Assembly (NCBI GenBank): GCA_949752795.1
Contig: OX457056.1
Span: forward strand, 202,741,654-202,805,653
Source of the DNA: Hyperoodon ampullatus
Lineage: Eukaryota; Chordata; Mammalia; Artiodactyla; Ziphiidae
Direction of reading: 5' to 3'
Length of the DNA stretch: 64,000 nt
The notes below the pieces were generated by a model that was given only the letters and a program-made list of their open reading frames with translations, had not been told where the DNA came from and searched no databases. Both the position numbers and the translations under genes were made by a program. Shown here one piece after another: positions 49,335 through 59,319 of the stretch. How positions within the stretch are numbered: position 1 is the first letter of the stretch; each line of letters begins with the position of its first letter.

Positions 49335-50320
49335 GGCGGGACCTATTGTCAATTCATGCCTTCCCCACCTGTGACTGGCACAGACACTAGCCAATGGGTG
49401 CCGGAATAGGGCAGGCCGGAGCCCCGCCCCCTGAGCGCCCCGCGGCCCCCGAGGCACCCTCTGGCCGTCTCTGCCGCGGCTACGGCCTGGGCGGACGGTG
49501 CGCCTTGCGCAGGCGCGAAGCCTAGACCTCGCTGCAGCCCCCCCATCGCCTCCGGGAGTCGCACCCAGGGAGGTCGCCTGCTGGCGCGTCAGTGCTCTCC
49601 CCCTCGTCTGCCCTCCCCGGTCCCCCCAGCACCCTACGCGCCCCGATGGCGGAGTTGCGGCCTAGCTGCGCCCCCGGCCCCACCGCGCCCCCGGCCCCTG
49701 GCCCTACAGCCCCTCCGGCCTTCGCCTCGCTCTTCCCCCCGGGACTGCACGCCATCTACGGAGAGTGCCGCCGTCTTTACCCAGACCAGCCGAACCCGCT
49801 CCAGGTTACCGCTATCGTCAAGTACTGGTATGCCTTGGGCCGCGGGGAGACGGACAGGGGCGGGCTGAGAAGGGTTAAAGCGCTGGGGCCAAGTCATTTG
49901 TGCGGGAATAGGAGGGGGAAGGAGAATGGTTAAAGCACTTGGAAGAAGGGCTTTCTGCTGCGAGGGAAGAAGTTAAGGCTCAAGTTAGGAATGGGGACAA
50001 AGGGGTTAAAGAAGCCTGTGGGTAGCGAAGGAACTTAGCGAGGGAGGAGGGGAATGAACGGTTAATTGGGATTAGGAGAATAGAGTGAATTGGGGGTGTG
50101 GGTAGGAGCGGCGGAGGGAACGATAGGAGAGAAGGAACTGTAAACGTGGTGAAAGGAGGGGGCGCCTGTAGGGGGTCATTAGTGGGCGAGGGGAAGCCGG
50201 GGCGGGGGGCGGTGGCTGAAGTGGGATGGGGGAGGCGAGGCGGGGCCTGGGGAGCATCTGAGAAGGCTTTGGAGCCGCGCGGCTGGAGGAGCTCAGAGGG
50301 CACGAGACTGCACAGGGTAG
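49335..50320 (+). promoter_or_regulatory. SUFU: SUFU CpG island promoter
   Basis: CpG-dense sequence begins about 300 bp before the SUFU ATG and extends into intron 1. A CCAAT box (49391-49395) and GC boxes ('gccccgcccc' at 49421-49430) lie upstream. No TATA box was seen. Confidence 0.85.
49646..49827 (+). CDS. SUFU: SUFU coding exon 1
   Basis: Start ATG in 'gccccgatggcgg'. The exon ends two bases into Trp-61 before donor gtatgc. Confidence 0.97.
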
Positions 50321-53300
50321 TGGCGGGTGTGGGTCTGTGGGTTAGGAGGGGAGCAAGTTGTGAGCGTTGTGCTTGTGAAGGGATGAGGAGAAGGTCACTT
50401 TTTGATCCCTTCCCGATGAGCTCAGACATTCCTTATCAGTGCAGTGCTTTTGCGTTTGAAGTTTGGCGGAGCAATTTTTCCTGATAAACTTTGTGCTTAC
50501 TCTGCACAGTTCTGTTTCTCCATGCAGAGCTGCTTCTGGCTCTGCAGCTGCTTTGCTTTAGGTCACTGGCTAGAACAGAGGCAGACAGGGTCAGGGAGAT
50601 CCATGGTTTGGCTCAGAATTGAAGGAGACTGCAGTAAATGATGAAGACCTGGGACTTGGACACGGAGGATCCTGCAGTGATATGTTAAGAGGAGCTTGGT
50701 GGTCCAGAGCTTCCAGATTTAGGCATCAGTGCCTCAGGGAAGCTGAGGGTAATGCTCAAGTAGCTCTGTTAAGATCAGACCTGTGTACAGATGGGCAGCC
50801 CCTGGGGAGGGGACGGTCTTTTCTAGTTTCCCATTTCTTTTGCAACCTGTCTCTTCCTGCCCCCTCTGGGCAAAACAAGTGTTATAGGGACTCTTCTTCA
50901 TGGTTTTTCTGGACCAAAAGTTGACTGAGAATTAATTGAATCTGTCCAAAACCGCATTCGTGCCAGCACTGTACTAGATGAGCCCCTTCATTGACTCCTG
51001 AAATTCTGTTCAGGCAGCTGCTTGGGGTGTGGCCAAAGGGGAGGTACACTCAAAGGGGGAAGTAAATAGAGTGGATGTCTTTGCTGGTTACCTTTCCCTT
51101 TGAGAGTGAGTCTTTTTCCTCTGTGACAACCTCTTTCTTCTTCTGGAGATGGCAGAAGCTAGGCTGTGTAGGGCTGAGGCCAGCTCCCTGTGTCTATGGG
51201 AGGACGTGAAGAGGCTGACAGTGTGAAGGGCCTGGGGAGCAGCCACCTGCTCCTTAGGGAGAGCCACGGGAGCAGCCTGCCTCTGTCTGGTAGCCAGGAG
51301 GAGGTGTGGCCAGTGGTACAGTTCTCTCTGGCAGGCACACTGTTCTTTGGTTGAGAGGAGTTTTTCAAGAGAGCTTCTGAGTACAAAGCAGCTCTTGATA
51401 ACTTAATCACCCATATTTAAATATATTGTACCACTATATTTAAATATGTATAGTGATGGACTCTATTGGGATGTGTCATGAGAAAAAGGGGACCTGCCAC
51501 TGCCGTGCTGTTTGTTCAGGCCTCATTTGAGTATAAGGAGAAATCCCTACGCAGACTTGGGCAACTGTTATTATGTCACCCAAGTGGCCATGAAGGATAG
51601 AGTTGTGTGTAAAAGGTATTGAACAGGTGCAAAGGACTAAGACTGGTTTGGGAACTCTTTATTTTCCCCTCATCCCCCCAGGAACCTTTCTTTTTTCATC
51701 TTGTTGCAAGTGTCTTAACCAGGCCAGGACTTATCTTAAAAGATGAGCCAGCATCTAATGACAAATAAAAAGGATTGTGTAGCACTTTGTGGAATTAGAA
51801 ATGCTGCCTAGATGCAGAAATATATGAGAGGGAACAGCTCAGTGACTGGTTCTTTCTAAGATTTGGAGGGGGTTGTATAATTAAGATCCTGAAAGTAATT
51901 TACTGATAACCCTCACAATTGGGATCCCACAGTCCCTCTTCAGTTTTCATAACAGGATGGCTGACTGAGGCTGCCTCAGTTTGGCTGTAGCCCAGGGTAC
52001 CTTGGGGTTCTTTTTCTTGTGACAGAAGGGTGGCTCTTTGACTAGTGGTCCCTAGCCAACAGGGACATCCTGGTTGAAAGCTGAGACATGAGTGATCAGG
52101 TTGCTGAAGTAGAACCAGTGCCCTAGGGCCACTCCACTCTGGCAACCTCCCTGTGGAGCCAATGAAGTCAGGTGTTCAGGGACTTAAGTTGAGGGATGAT
52201 CTGGGTCCTGGGATAACATCTTTTTCTAAGATGTATTTTCCACGTACTCATCTGCTTCCCATCAGGTCTCTGAGTGAGTATAACAACTCTCTGTGCTTAG
52301 AGATGAGGCTGATTTTGTCTGACTCTTGGTCATTCTCTGCAGTTGGAGTTTTAAGGCAAAGCCTCTCTCTTTGATGAAATACCCTCTGGGAGACTTGGCC
52401 ACAAAGAGGGCTGCCAGGGGTGTGGTAGATGGAGCATGGAAGAGTGGACGCAGTTTTGCCCCTTGTTTCTGGATGGACCTAGGCTGAAGGATGGGCAGAT
52501 ACGGAGCCTGTAATCATTCCCACCTGTTCCAGGGTTCTGCAGTTATCATGAGGTCCTTGCAGGGGTAGCCGCCCTTTCTTTCCTCTTTTCCCCGACAAAC
52601 TTTTCTAAATCTAACTGGTTGTGGAATTAGTCAGATGAGTTGGTGAAAGCAGAGTTAAGGAAAGACATGGAGATTTGTCCCTTTTCCTAATCCACTCAGT
52701 TGAGATTCTAAGCTATTTGTAGCGACTTTCTTACAAGTCCTATAAATAACTTAGCATTTCCTAGCAGAGAATAAGGATTTCTACAAAGGCAAATAACATC
52801 CTGGCAAAAGAGGGTGAAACCAGACCTACTGGTTTTAAATAGTGTTTGAATTGCATGGTACTGGCATGCTTGCTGGGATCACATACGTGGAACATGTCTT
52901 TTATTTGGTTGTTGGCATTCCTTCAGCATACGATCCCAAATACAAAGTGTACCCCATCCTTGTCCCAGGAGCAGGCAAAGTTTTTGCAGTCTGTGGAAGT
53001 CAGATGTCCGAGGCAGCTCAAGTGCAGTGTTTGTGGGCTAAATGCAGACTTCCTTCTGCTGATGGTTTCCATTTAGTCTTGTTTCTCAAGTCTACCAAGT
53101 TTCCCTATCCATTCTGAAGAAAAGCAGGGTTTTTTTTAAAAAAGAACACTAATTACTCTACTAAAGGGAACCCTTATTGAATTAAATCCTCAGAGTGAGC
53201 TAATGGCTGAATCTCTTCCTCAACTGCCTCTCTGTTGGAATTATGGGGGAAGTCTAATGTGGGTCTCAGAGGCCCCACATCATTTAATGTTCCACCTCTA

Positions 53301-54248
53301 CCTTAGAGGCAGCTGTGTCCCGGGATCATCTTCCAGATGCACGAGCTCATAGGGCTCTCAGCCTGGTTTCTGCTTCATTTCTCTGCAGAGGCCAGCTAGC
53401 CTAAGTTTGGCTTTTGTCACTTCCATGATAAAAGACCAGCTTTGGCCTGGGGGGTGCGGGCTGGGGTCTGGAGGCATTGGGTCTGTTTAGAACAAACTGT
53501 AATTAACATAGGGCACAATATAGTCTTTCAGGAATTAGCTGTCTAAGAGGCAGGAGTGGAGCTGAGCCTCTGCTTCCAGTAACAATGCCCATTGGGGATG
53601 ATCAGGATGGTCTTTCAACAGAGGCCAATTGATTGACTGATGCGCTTCTTGCCTTGAAGCTTGGCGTGTTTATAGGCACCATGGAAGAGAGATAATCCCT
53701 GCCAATCCCACTTGGGATTGGTAATTTGAAACAGGAGGAAGCCAAAGGGTCAACCAATCAGTCTGTTTTATTTCTTTTTTTTTTGAATTTTTGAATTTTA
53801 TTTAATTTATTTTTTTATACAGCAGGTTCTTATTAGTGATCCATTTTACATATTAATAAGTCTGTTGTTTTATTTCTGAAGGAGGTCTACCTGTTGGAGA
53901 TAGGAGAAGGGAGCCTCTTGTGCTTATGGAATTGGGCTGCCTCCAGCTGCCCACCCTTTGGTCTTATCCTGGAGAGGTGTGGCCTCCCTTTAGTTATCTT
54001 TTACCCCAGGTTCCTCTAGGATGGGGTCTTTAGGTTTGTAAGGTAGAGCCCCTCAACTTCTCATTGTCTGCTTTCAGGCTCACACTGACACTCCTGTGTT
54101 TTGTCTTTTGCAGGTTGGGTGGCCCAGACCCCTTGGACTATGTTAGCATGTACAGGAATGTGGGGAGCCCTTCGGCCAACATCCCCGAGCACTGGCACTA
54201 CATCAGCTTTGGCCTGAGTGATCTCTATGGCGACAACAGAGTCCATGA
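49646..54248 (+). CDS. SUFU: SUFU, suppressor of fused, coding exons 1 and 2 only (partial: 5' end)
   Basis: Joining 49646-49827 and 54114-54248 gives 317 nt, codons 1-106, ending inside a Glu codon. This is the same junction as I recall for human exon 2. The sequence reads MAELRPSCAPGPTAPPAPGP, then 'FASLFPPGLHAIYGECRRLY' and 'YRNVGSPSANIPEHWHYISF', nearly identical to human SUFU, with Cys at residue 8. The N-terminus contains a duplicated Pro/Ala/Gly/Thr unit (PGPTAPPA twice, residues 10-25). The globular SUFU domain begins at about residue 26. SUFU binds GLI transcription factors and restrains Hedgehog signalling in cytoplasm, nucleus and cilium. Exons 3-12 are not in the window. Confidence 0.97.
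49828..54113 (+). other. SUFU intron 1
   Basis: About 4.3 kb. From 50.3 to 53.77 kb no SINE or L1 was recognised, which is unusual for this window. A short reverse L1 end occurs at 53777-53860, with 'agtctgtt...ttatttct' flanks on both sides. The intron ends 'ttgtcttttgcag'. Confidence 0.6.
53777..53860 (-). repeat. Short L1 3' end insertion
   Basis: T-run, then 'atacagcaggttcttattag', typical of an artiodactyl L1 3' UTR read backwards. The flanking sequence 'gtctgttttatttc' is partly repeated afterwards. Confidence 0.6.
54114..54248 (+). CDS. SUFU: SUFU coding exon 2
   Basis: LGGPDPLDYVSMYRNVGSPS to NRVH and part of Glu, 135 nt, donor gtgagt. Confidence 0.97.
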
Positions 54249-54589
54249 GTGAGTGTGTACACTTGCCCTTCCATCTCCCTGTTCCTTAGCCTTGAGCCTT
54301 ATTTCTGAGGTTTTCCTGAGCAGGGATGATAATGTCATAGTCCCTTGAGATTGGCATTTCTCACATGGAACATCTGGGTTTCTGCCTTCTGCCTGTACCT
54401 CCTTGTGCCAGGGTGGTCCAGGTCATCACCTGAGCTCTGCTCATCTGGTGCAGGAAAGTGTTGGTGAGCAAGAGTTCCAAAACCATCAGGTTTTTCCAAG
54501 CTTTTTCTGATGTTTGAGCTCAAATGACAGGCAGCACAGCTATGACCCAGATCTTGGGTTGATTCCTCTAGGTCTACTTCCTTTTTTTC

Positions 54590-54784
54590 CCTCTAGCTTA
54601 TTATGAAAAATTTTAAACAAGAAACAACGATGAAAGAATTTTACAGTGAACACTCATGTACCACTACCTAGATTCTACCGTTAACATTTTATTCTACTTG
54701 CTTTATCATGACTATATCCATCTCTATCTCTCTGTCGATCTTACCTACTTCCTTTTAACCTGCAGTTATCTGTGCTCAGATCAG
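54590..54784 (-). repeat. Old L1M fragment
   Basis: 'ttattatgaaaaattttaaa', 'tacagtgaacactcatgtac' and 'ctgctttatc'-like segments match an old L1 3' UTR read backwards. It lies beside the nested SINE pair. Confidence 0.6.
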
Positions 54785-54800
54785 CTGCAGTACATTTTTT

Positions 54801-55334
54801 TCTTTTGTACATTTATTTATTTCTGGCTGCGTTGGGTCTTCGTTGCTGTGCGTGGGCTTTCTCTAGTTGCAGCAAGCAGGGGCTACTCTTTTTTTTTTTT
54901 TTTTTTGCGGTACGGTACGCGGGCCTCTCACTGTTGCGGCCTCTCCCGTTGCGGAGCACAAGCTCCAGATGCACAGGCTCAGCGGCCATGGCTCATGGGC
55001 CCAGCCGCTCCACGGCATGTGGGATCTTCCCGGACCGGGGCACGAACCTGTGTCCCCTGCATTGGCAGGCGGACTCTCAACCACTGCGCCACCAGGGAAG
55101 CCCCCAGGGGCTACTCTTTGTTGTGGTTCAGGAGCTTCTCATCACGGTGGCTTCTCTTGTGGAGCCTGGGCTCTAGGCACGCGAGCTTCAGTAGTTGTGG
55201 CTCGCGGGCTCAGTAGTTGTGGCGCACAGGCTTCGTTGCTCCACTGCATATGGGATCTCCCTGGACCAGGGCTTGAACCCGTGTCCCCTGCATTGGTAGG
55301 TGGATTCTTAACCACCGCACCACCAGGGAAGTCC
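54801..55334 (-). repeat. CHR-type SINE interrupted by a younger SINE
   Basis: The outer element is bounded by a perfect 16-bp target-site duplication 'ctgcagtacatttttt' (54785-54800, 55335-55350). The inner element occupies 54892-55104. Confidence 0.93.
54892..55104 (-). repeat. Younger SINE nested in the outer SINE
   Basis: T-tract, 'tgcggtacggtacgcgggcc' and complete body to 'accagggaagcccc'. The perfect 15-bp target-site duplication 'caggggctactcttt' (54877-54891, 55105-55119) comes from the outer SINE itself. Confidence 0.93.
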
Positions 55335-55489
55335 CTGCAGTACATTTTTTATCCTAGTCTTTCTTCCATTTGCTGCCCTGTAATACTTCTAATTCCTACC
55401 TGCCTCCCCTACTTCCCTCTATAATCACTGAATTTAAACACATTTTAATATTAAGTTAAACATTGTCAGTTGAAAAAATAGCAACAGTA

Positions 55490-55735
55490 ATAATAAAAGC
55501 TAACAGTTAAGCATTGATTATGAGACAGGTACTCTTCTAATCACTTTATATATATGTGTATTAACTAATTTTATTTTCACCACAACCCTAAAATACTGGT
55601 AGGTACTAATATTTGCCCCCATTTTACAGTTGAGGAAAGTGAGACGCAAAGAGATTCTATCATTTGCTTAAGGTCACACAGATTGGAAGTGGTGGAGCCA
55701 GGATTCTAACACAGGCAGTCTGGCTCCAGAGTCCA
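55490..55735 (+). repeat. MIR SINE
   Basis: 'gacaggtactcttctaatca', 'ttgaggaaagtgagacgcaa' and 'aaggtcacacagattggaag' in MIR order. Confidence 0.75.
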
Positions 55736-55742
55736 TACTCTT

Positions 55743-56083
55743 TTTTTAAAAATTAATTAATTAATTAATTAAGGCCGCGTTGGGTTTTCATTGCTGGGCG
55801 TGGGCTTTCTCTAGTTGCGGTGAGCAGGGGCTACTCTTCGTTGTGGTGTGCAGGCTTCTCATTGTGGTGGCTTCTCTTGTTGAGGAGCACAGGCTCTAGG
55901 CACGCGGGCTTCAGTAGTTGTGGCACGCAGGCTCAGTAGTTGTGGCTCGCAGGCTCTAGAGCACAGGCTCAGTAGTTGTGGCACACGGGCTTAGTTGCTC
56001 TGCGGCATGTGGGATCTTCCCGGACCAGGAATGTCCCCTCCATTGGCAGGCAGATTCTTAACCACTGTGCCACCAGGGAAGTC
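55743..56083 (-). repeat. CHR-type SINE
   Basis: (ATTA)n tail at left, 'accagggaagtcc' head at right. It is inserted at the end of the MIR. Confidence 0.88.
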
Positions 56084-58440
56084 CATGATTTCTCTTTCTA
56101 TTATGTCCTTTTCTGTTTTTTGTTTTGCGTACTATCTTTTTTTTGCCTCTTATACCATCTTTTTGGTATCTTGGTGGTGGCTGCTTAGCGTGTGTACATT
56201 GAAAGAGTAGCAGGGCTCTTCCTGCCTTGCCTCAGCATTAAGAGGTTGATTCTGGAGATGATGATGCTATGATGAGGAAGAAGATGATAATAGTCTTTTT
56301 CTTTTTTGTCTTTGTTTTAGTTCTTACTATCTTTCATCATCCTGTCAAATGCTTTACAATCTTATCAGGTTCTTTTGTTATCTCTGTTTTATACATGGGG
56401 AAACTGAGTCCCTCGAGGGGTTAAATGAATTGTCTAAAGTCACGCCTCTAGGCTGTAAAAGAGCTAGGATTGAATTGAGCCGTTCGGAGTCTGAGCTCTT
56501 AACCACTAGGCTATACCACTGCTCTGATCACAGGCCCAACCCAACCTCCTCTTTTCTCTTGTTAAGCTTGGAGGCCCAGACCCCATCTCCTCACTGATCA
56601 CGTGTCAGGAGCAATTCCTGGGCCTGCCTTTATAGCCTTCCAAACATACCCATTGCAATGTCAGCCGAAGGCTTTGGGAACAAGGAATTAATCTTGCCTG
56701 AATCAAGACCCTGCATTGCATTATTAATAATGGAGATAGAATAGCAAACAGATGCAGGGAGTAGAGGGACTATGCTGGACTTTAATTTATATTTTTAATA
56801 AGAACCTGCACAGGATACTTAGTGCAGCTAGCCTGTACCTTTTTGTTGACAGATTTATTCCAGTTAAAAGAATACTGTTTTCTATGTGGCCTAAAGATTC
56901 TTACAGTCTACCTGCTTATGAGGTATGAGTCTAAGGCCCAAATGACATGAAGAACATAGTTGAGGAAGTCCCATATTTCAGAAACGGCAACCTCTGAATT
57001 TGAAAAAGGGCCTTTCTTTGTTTAGCAGTACCCTCATATATGTGTGTCATTTCTATGTGGTAAAACACTCTGATGTTCAGATGTCATTCATGACAATAGT
57101 GAGACCTCCACTTGGGCTTTCACCCCACACTCGAGCCTAGTATTTTCTGGTATTAAAACCTGCCACTAGAAGGATGTGGAAGGAATGTTCTTGGATATTT
57201 ACCCAGTTCTGGTCTATGTTGCAGAAGTCAAAAGTACCTTTGTAGTTGGCCTTGTGCTGGTGTGACTGGTCTCTTCTCGATCCTGGTAAGTTTCTTGAAG
57301 AAAAGTTTGCTTTTCCAAACATTTCATGTGGTGAGCCCTCTTTAAAACTGATTCATGGATTCTCATATAATTCAGGGCTTGAAACTGAGGTCAGAAAGTT
57401 GAGTGTTCTATCACCCAGCTTAAGTGCTAAGAGGTGTTGAATTGGAATTATGGCAAATGACTCTCTGGCAACATTCTTCTTACACTGCCTTTGACTTCTC
57501 ATTCAGTGAAAAAAAAAGGGCAGAAGCCTTGTTTCATTTATTCAGCATTTATCAAGTGCTGAAGTCCTGTTTTGTACTGGACACAGAACACCATAATAGA
57601 TGTCTTGGAGATAAGATGTCAAGACAAAATTCCTGTCTTAAGGAGCACATGTAGAGGGAGGATAAATGTAAAGAGATAGTTACAGTACTGGGTAAATAAA
57701 TGCTGCAATCCATGATATAGAGCATGTTCTGGGAGCACAGTGGAGCGAGTGACTTGTAGTCAGGCTGCTGGATTGGAAGAAGCTCCAGGGAGGAAGTGAA
57801 GTTTGAGAGGAACCTTGTAGGAAGGGGCTGGGGTGAGATCTGCAGTCTGACACCTCTAGGGCACAAACATTCCCTTTTGGGAAGGAGAGGAGCTTTCAAA
57901 ATCTTCTAGCCCAGTATTTCCAAAATTTTTAGTGCTGCCTTCATAACCTTTGCCACCTGTAGTATATTACCTACTTTATGTTTTCTTTAAATTAACCCCC
58001 CCGATATAAATATATTTTTAAAAGTTAAATCACTACCATATATGGAAACCAGTATCACTTGCTGTAATTTAAAGGTAGTTATGGAAGTAAACACAGTGAT
58101 AACAAAGCAATATTATTAAATTCTAGCTTAATACAGTGGACTGTCACGGAAGATGCTAAGCCTGAGGCCAGCTTTCTCTTTGTTCAAGAGATTAGTAAGT
58201 ACGAGCGAGGTATTAAAAAAGACATGCTAACACCAAATAGAACCTGGCCCTAGCTATGATTAAAAATATTGAAAGACAGTTGAGAAGGGAATTTTTTTAA
58301 AAGTATGATTCAGTATTATTTCTTGTCACAGACAAATGGGAAACACTGATCTAGTCCATCTCCCTTAAATTGTGCAGTTTAGAAAGTACAGTAGCCTGCC
58401 AAAGGCCATACAGCAAGTTAATGAGAGCAGCAGGGTCTCC
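56084..58440 (+). other. SUFU intron 2, part 1
   Basis: A MIR remnant lies near 56330-56520 and a possible L2/MIR piece near 57540-57800. Otherwise this is unique, AT-rich intronic sequence. No exon resembling SUFU exon 3 is present. Confidence 0.45.
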
Positions 58441-58449
58441 TAACATCTA

Positions 58450-58620
58450 AAATATAAACAACAAGGTCCTACTGTATAGCACAGGGAACTATATTCAATA
58501 TCCTGTAATAAACCATAGTGGAAAAGAATATGAAAAAAGAACGTATATATATAAAACTGAATCACTTTGCTGTATACCAGAAACTAACACAACAATGTAA
58601 ATCAACTATACTTCAGTTTT
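58450..58620 (+). repeat. L1 3' end of an artiodactyl-type family
   Basis: 'tactgtatagcacagggaac', 'aaactgaatcactttgctgt' and 'tgtaaatcaactatacttca' are characteristic of this L1 3' end. Confidence 0.75.
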
Positions 58621-58726
58621 TAAAAAGTGTAAAAAATATAAATAAAACGTTCTATGCTTTCTTTCAATGTACAGGGCATTGTTTGTCTTTAAGGTAATAT
58701 AAACAAACTTTTTCTTTTTAGTTTTT

Positions 58727-58932
58727 TTTTTTTTTTTTTGCAGTACGCGGACTTCTCACTGTTGTGGCCTCTCCCGTTGCAGAGCACAGGCTCTGGACTC
58801 TCAGGCTCAGTGGCCATGGCTCACGGGACCAGCCGCTCCGCGGCATGTGGGATCTTCCCGGACCGGGGCACGAACCCATGTCCCCTGCATCGGCAGGCGG
58901 ACTCTCAACCACTGCACCACTTAGGGAAGCCC
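58727..58932 (-). repeat. Young SINE in SUFU intron 2
   Basis: T-tract and 'tgcagtacgcggacttctca' body. The 14-bp target-site duplication 'tctttttagttttt' is at 58713-58726 and 58933-58946. Confidence 0.9.
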
Positions 58933-58970
58933 TCTTTTTAGTTTTTACTATATTGCAGGTTAGTGCTAAG

Positions 58971-59309
58971 TTTTTTTTTTTTTAACATCTTTATTGGAGT
59001 ATAATTGCTTTAAAATGTTGTGTTAGTTTCTGCTGTATAACAAATTGAATCAGCTATACATATACATATATCCCCATTTTTCCTCCCTCTTGTGTCTCCT
59101 TCCCACCCTCCCTATCCCATCCCTCTAGGTGGTCACAAACCACCGAGCTGATCTCCCTGTGCTATGCGGCTGCCTCCCACTAGCTATCTATTTTACATTT
59201 GGTAGTGTGTATGTGTCCATACCACTCTCTCACTTCATCCCACCTTACCCTTCCCCCTCCCTGTGTCCTCAAGTCCATTCTCTACATCTGCATCTTTATT
59301 CCTGTCCTG
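58971..59309 (-). repeat. Young 5'-truncated L1, reverse orientation
   Basis: 'aacatctttattggagtata' through 'gatctccctgtgctatgcgg' to 'catctttattcctgtcctg', the reverse of the copy at 43.2-43.8 kb. Target-site duplication 'agtgctaag' at 58962-58970 and 59310-59318. Confidence 0.85.
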
Positions 59310-59319
59310 AGTGCTAAGT

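Noticed and set aside
54656..55424. Overlapping open frames of 134-186 codons, with Cys/His/Arg-rich translation, at the nested SINEs
   Set aside because: They are translations of SINE sequence, repeated nearly identically at other SINE copies in the window.
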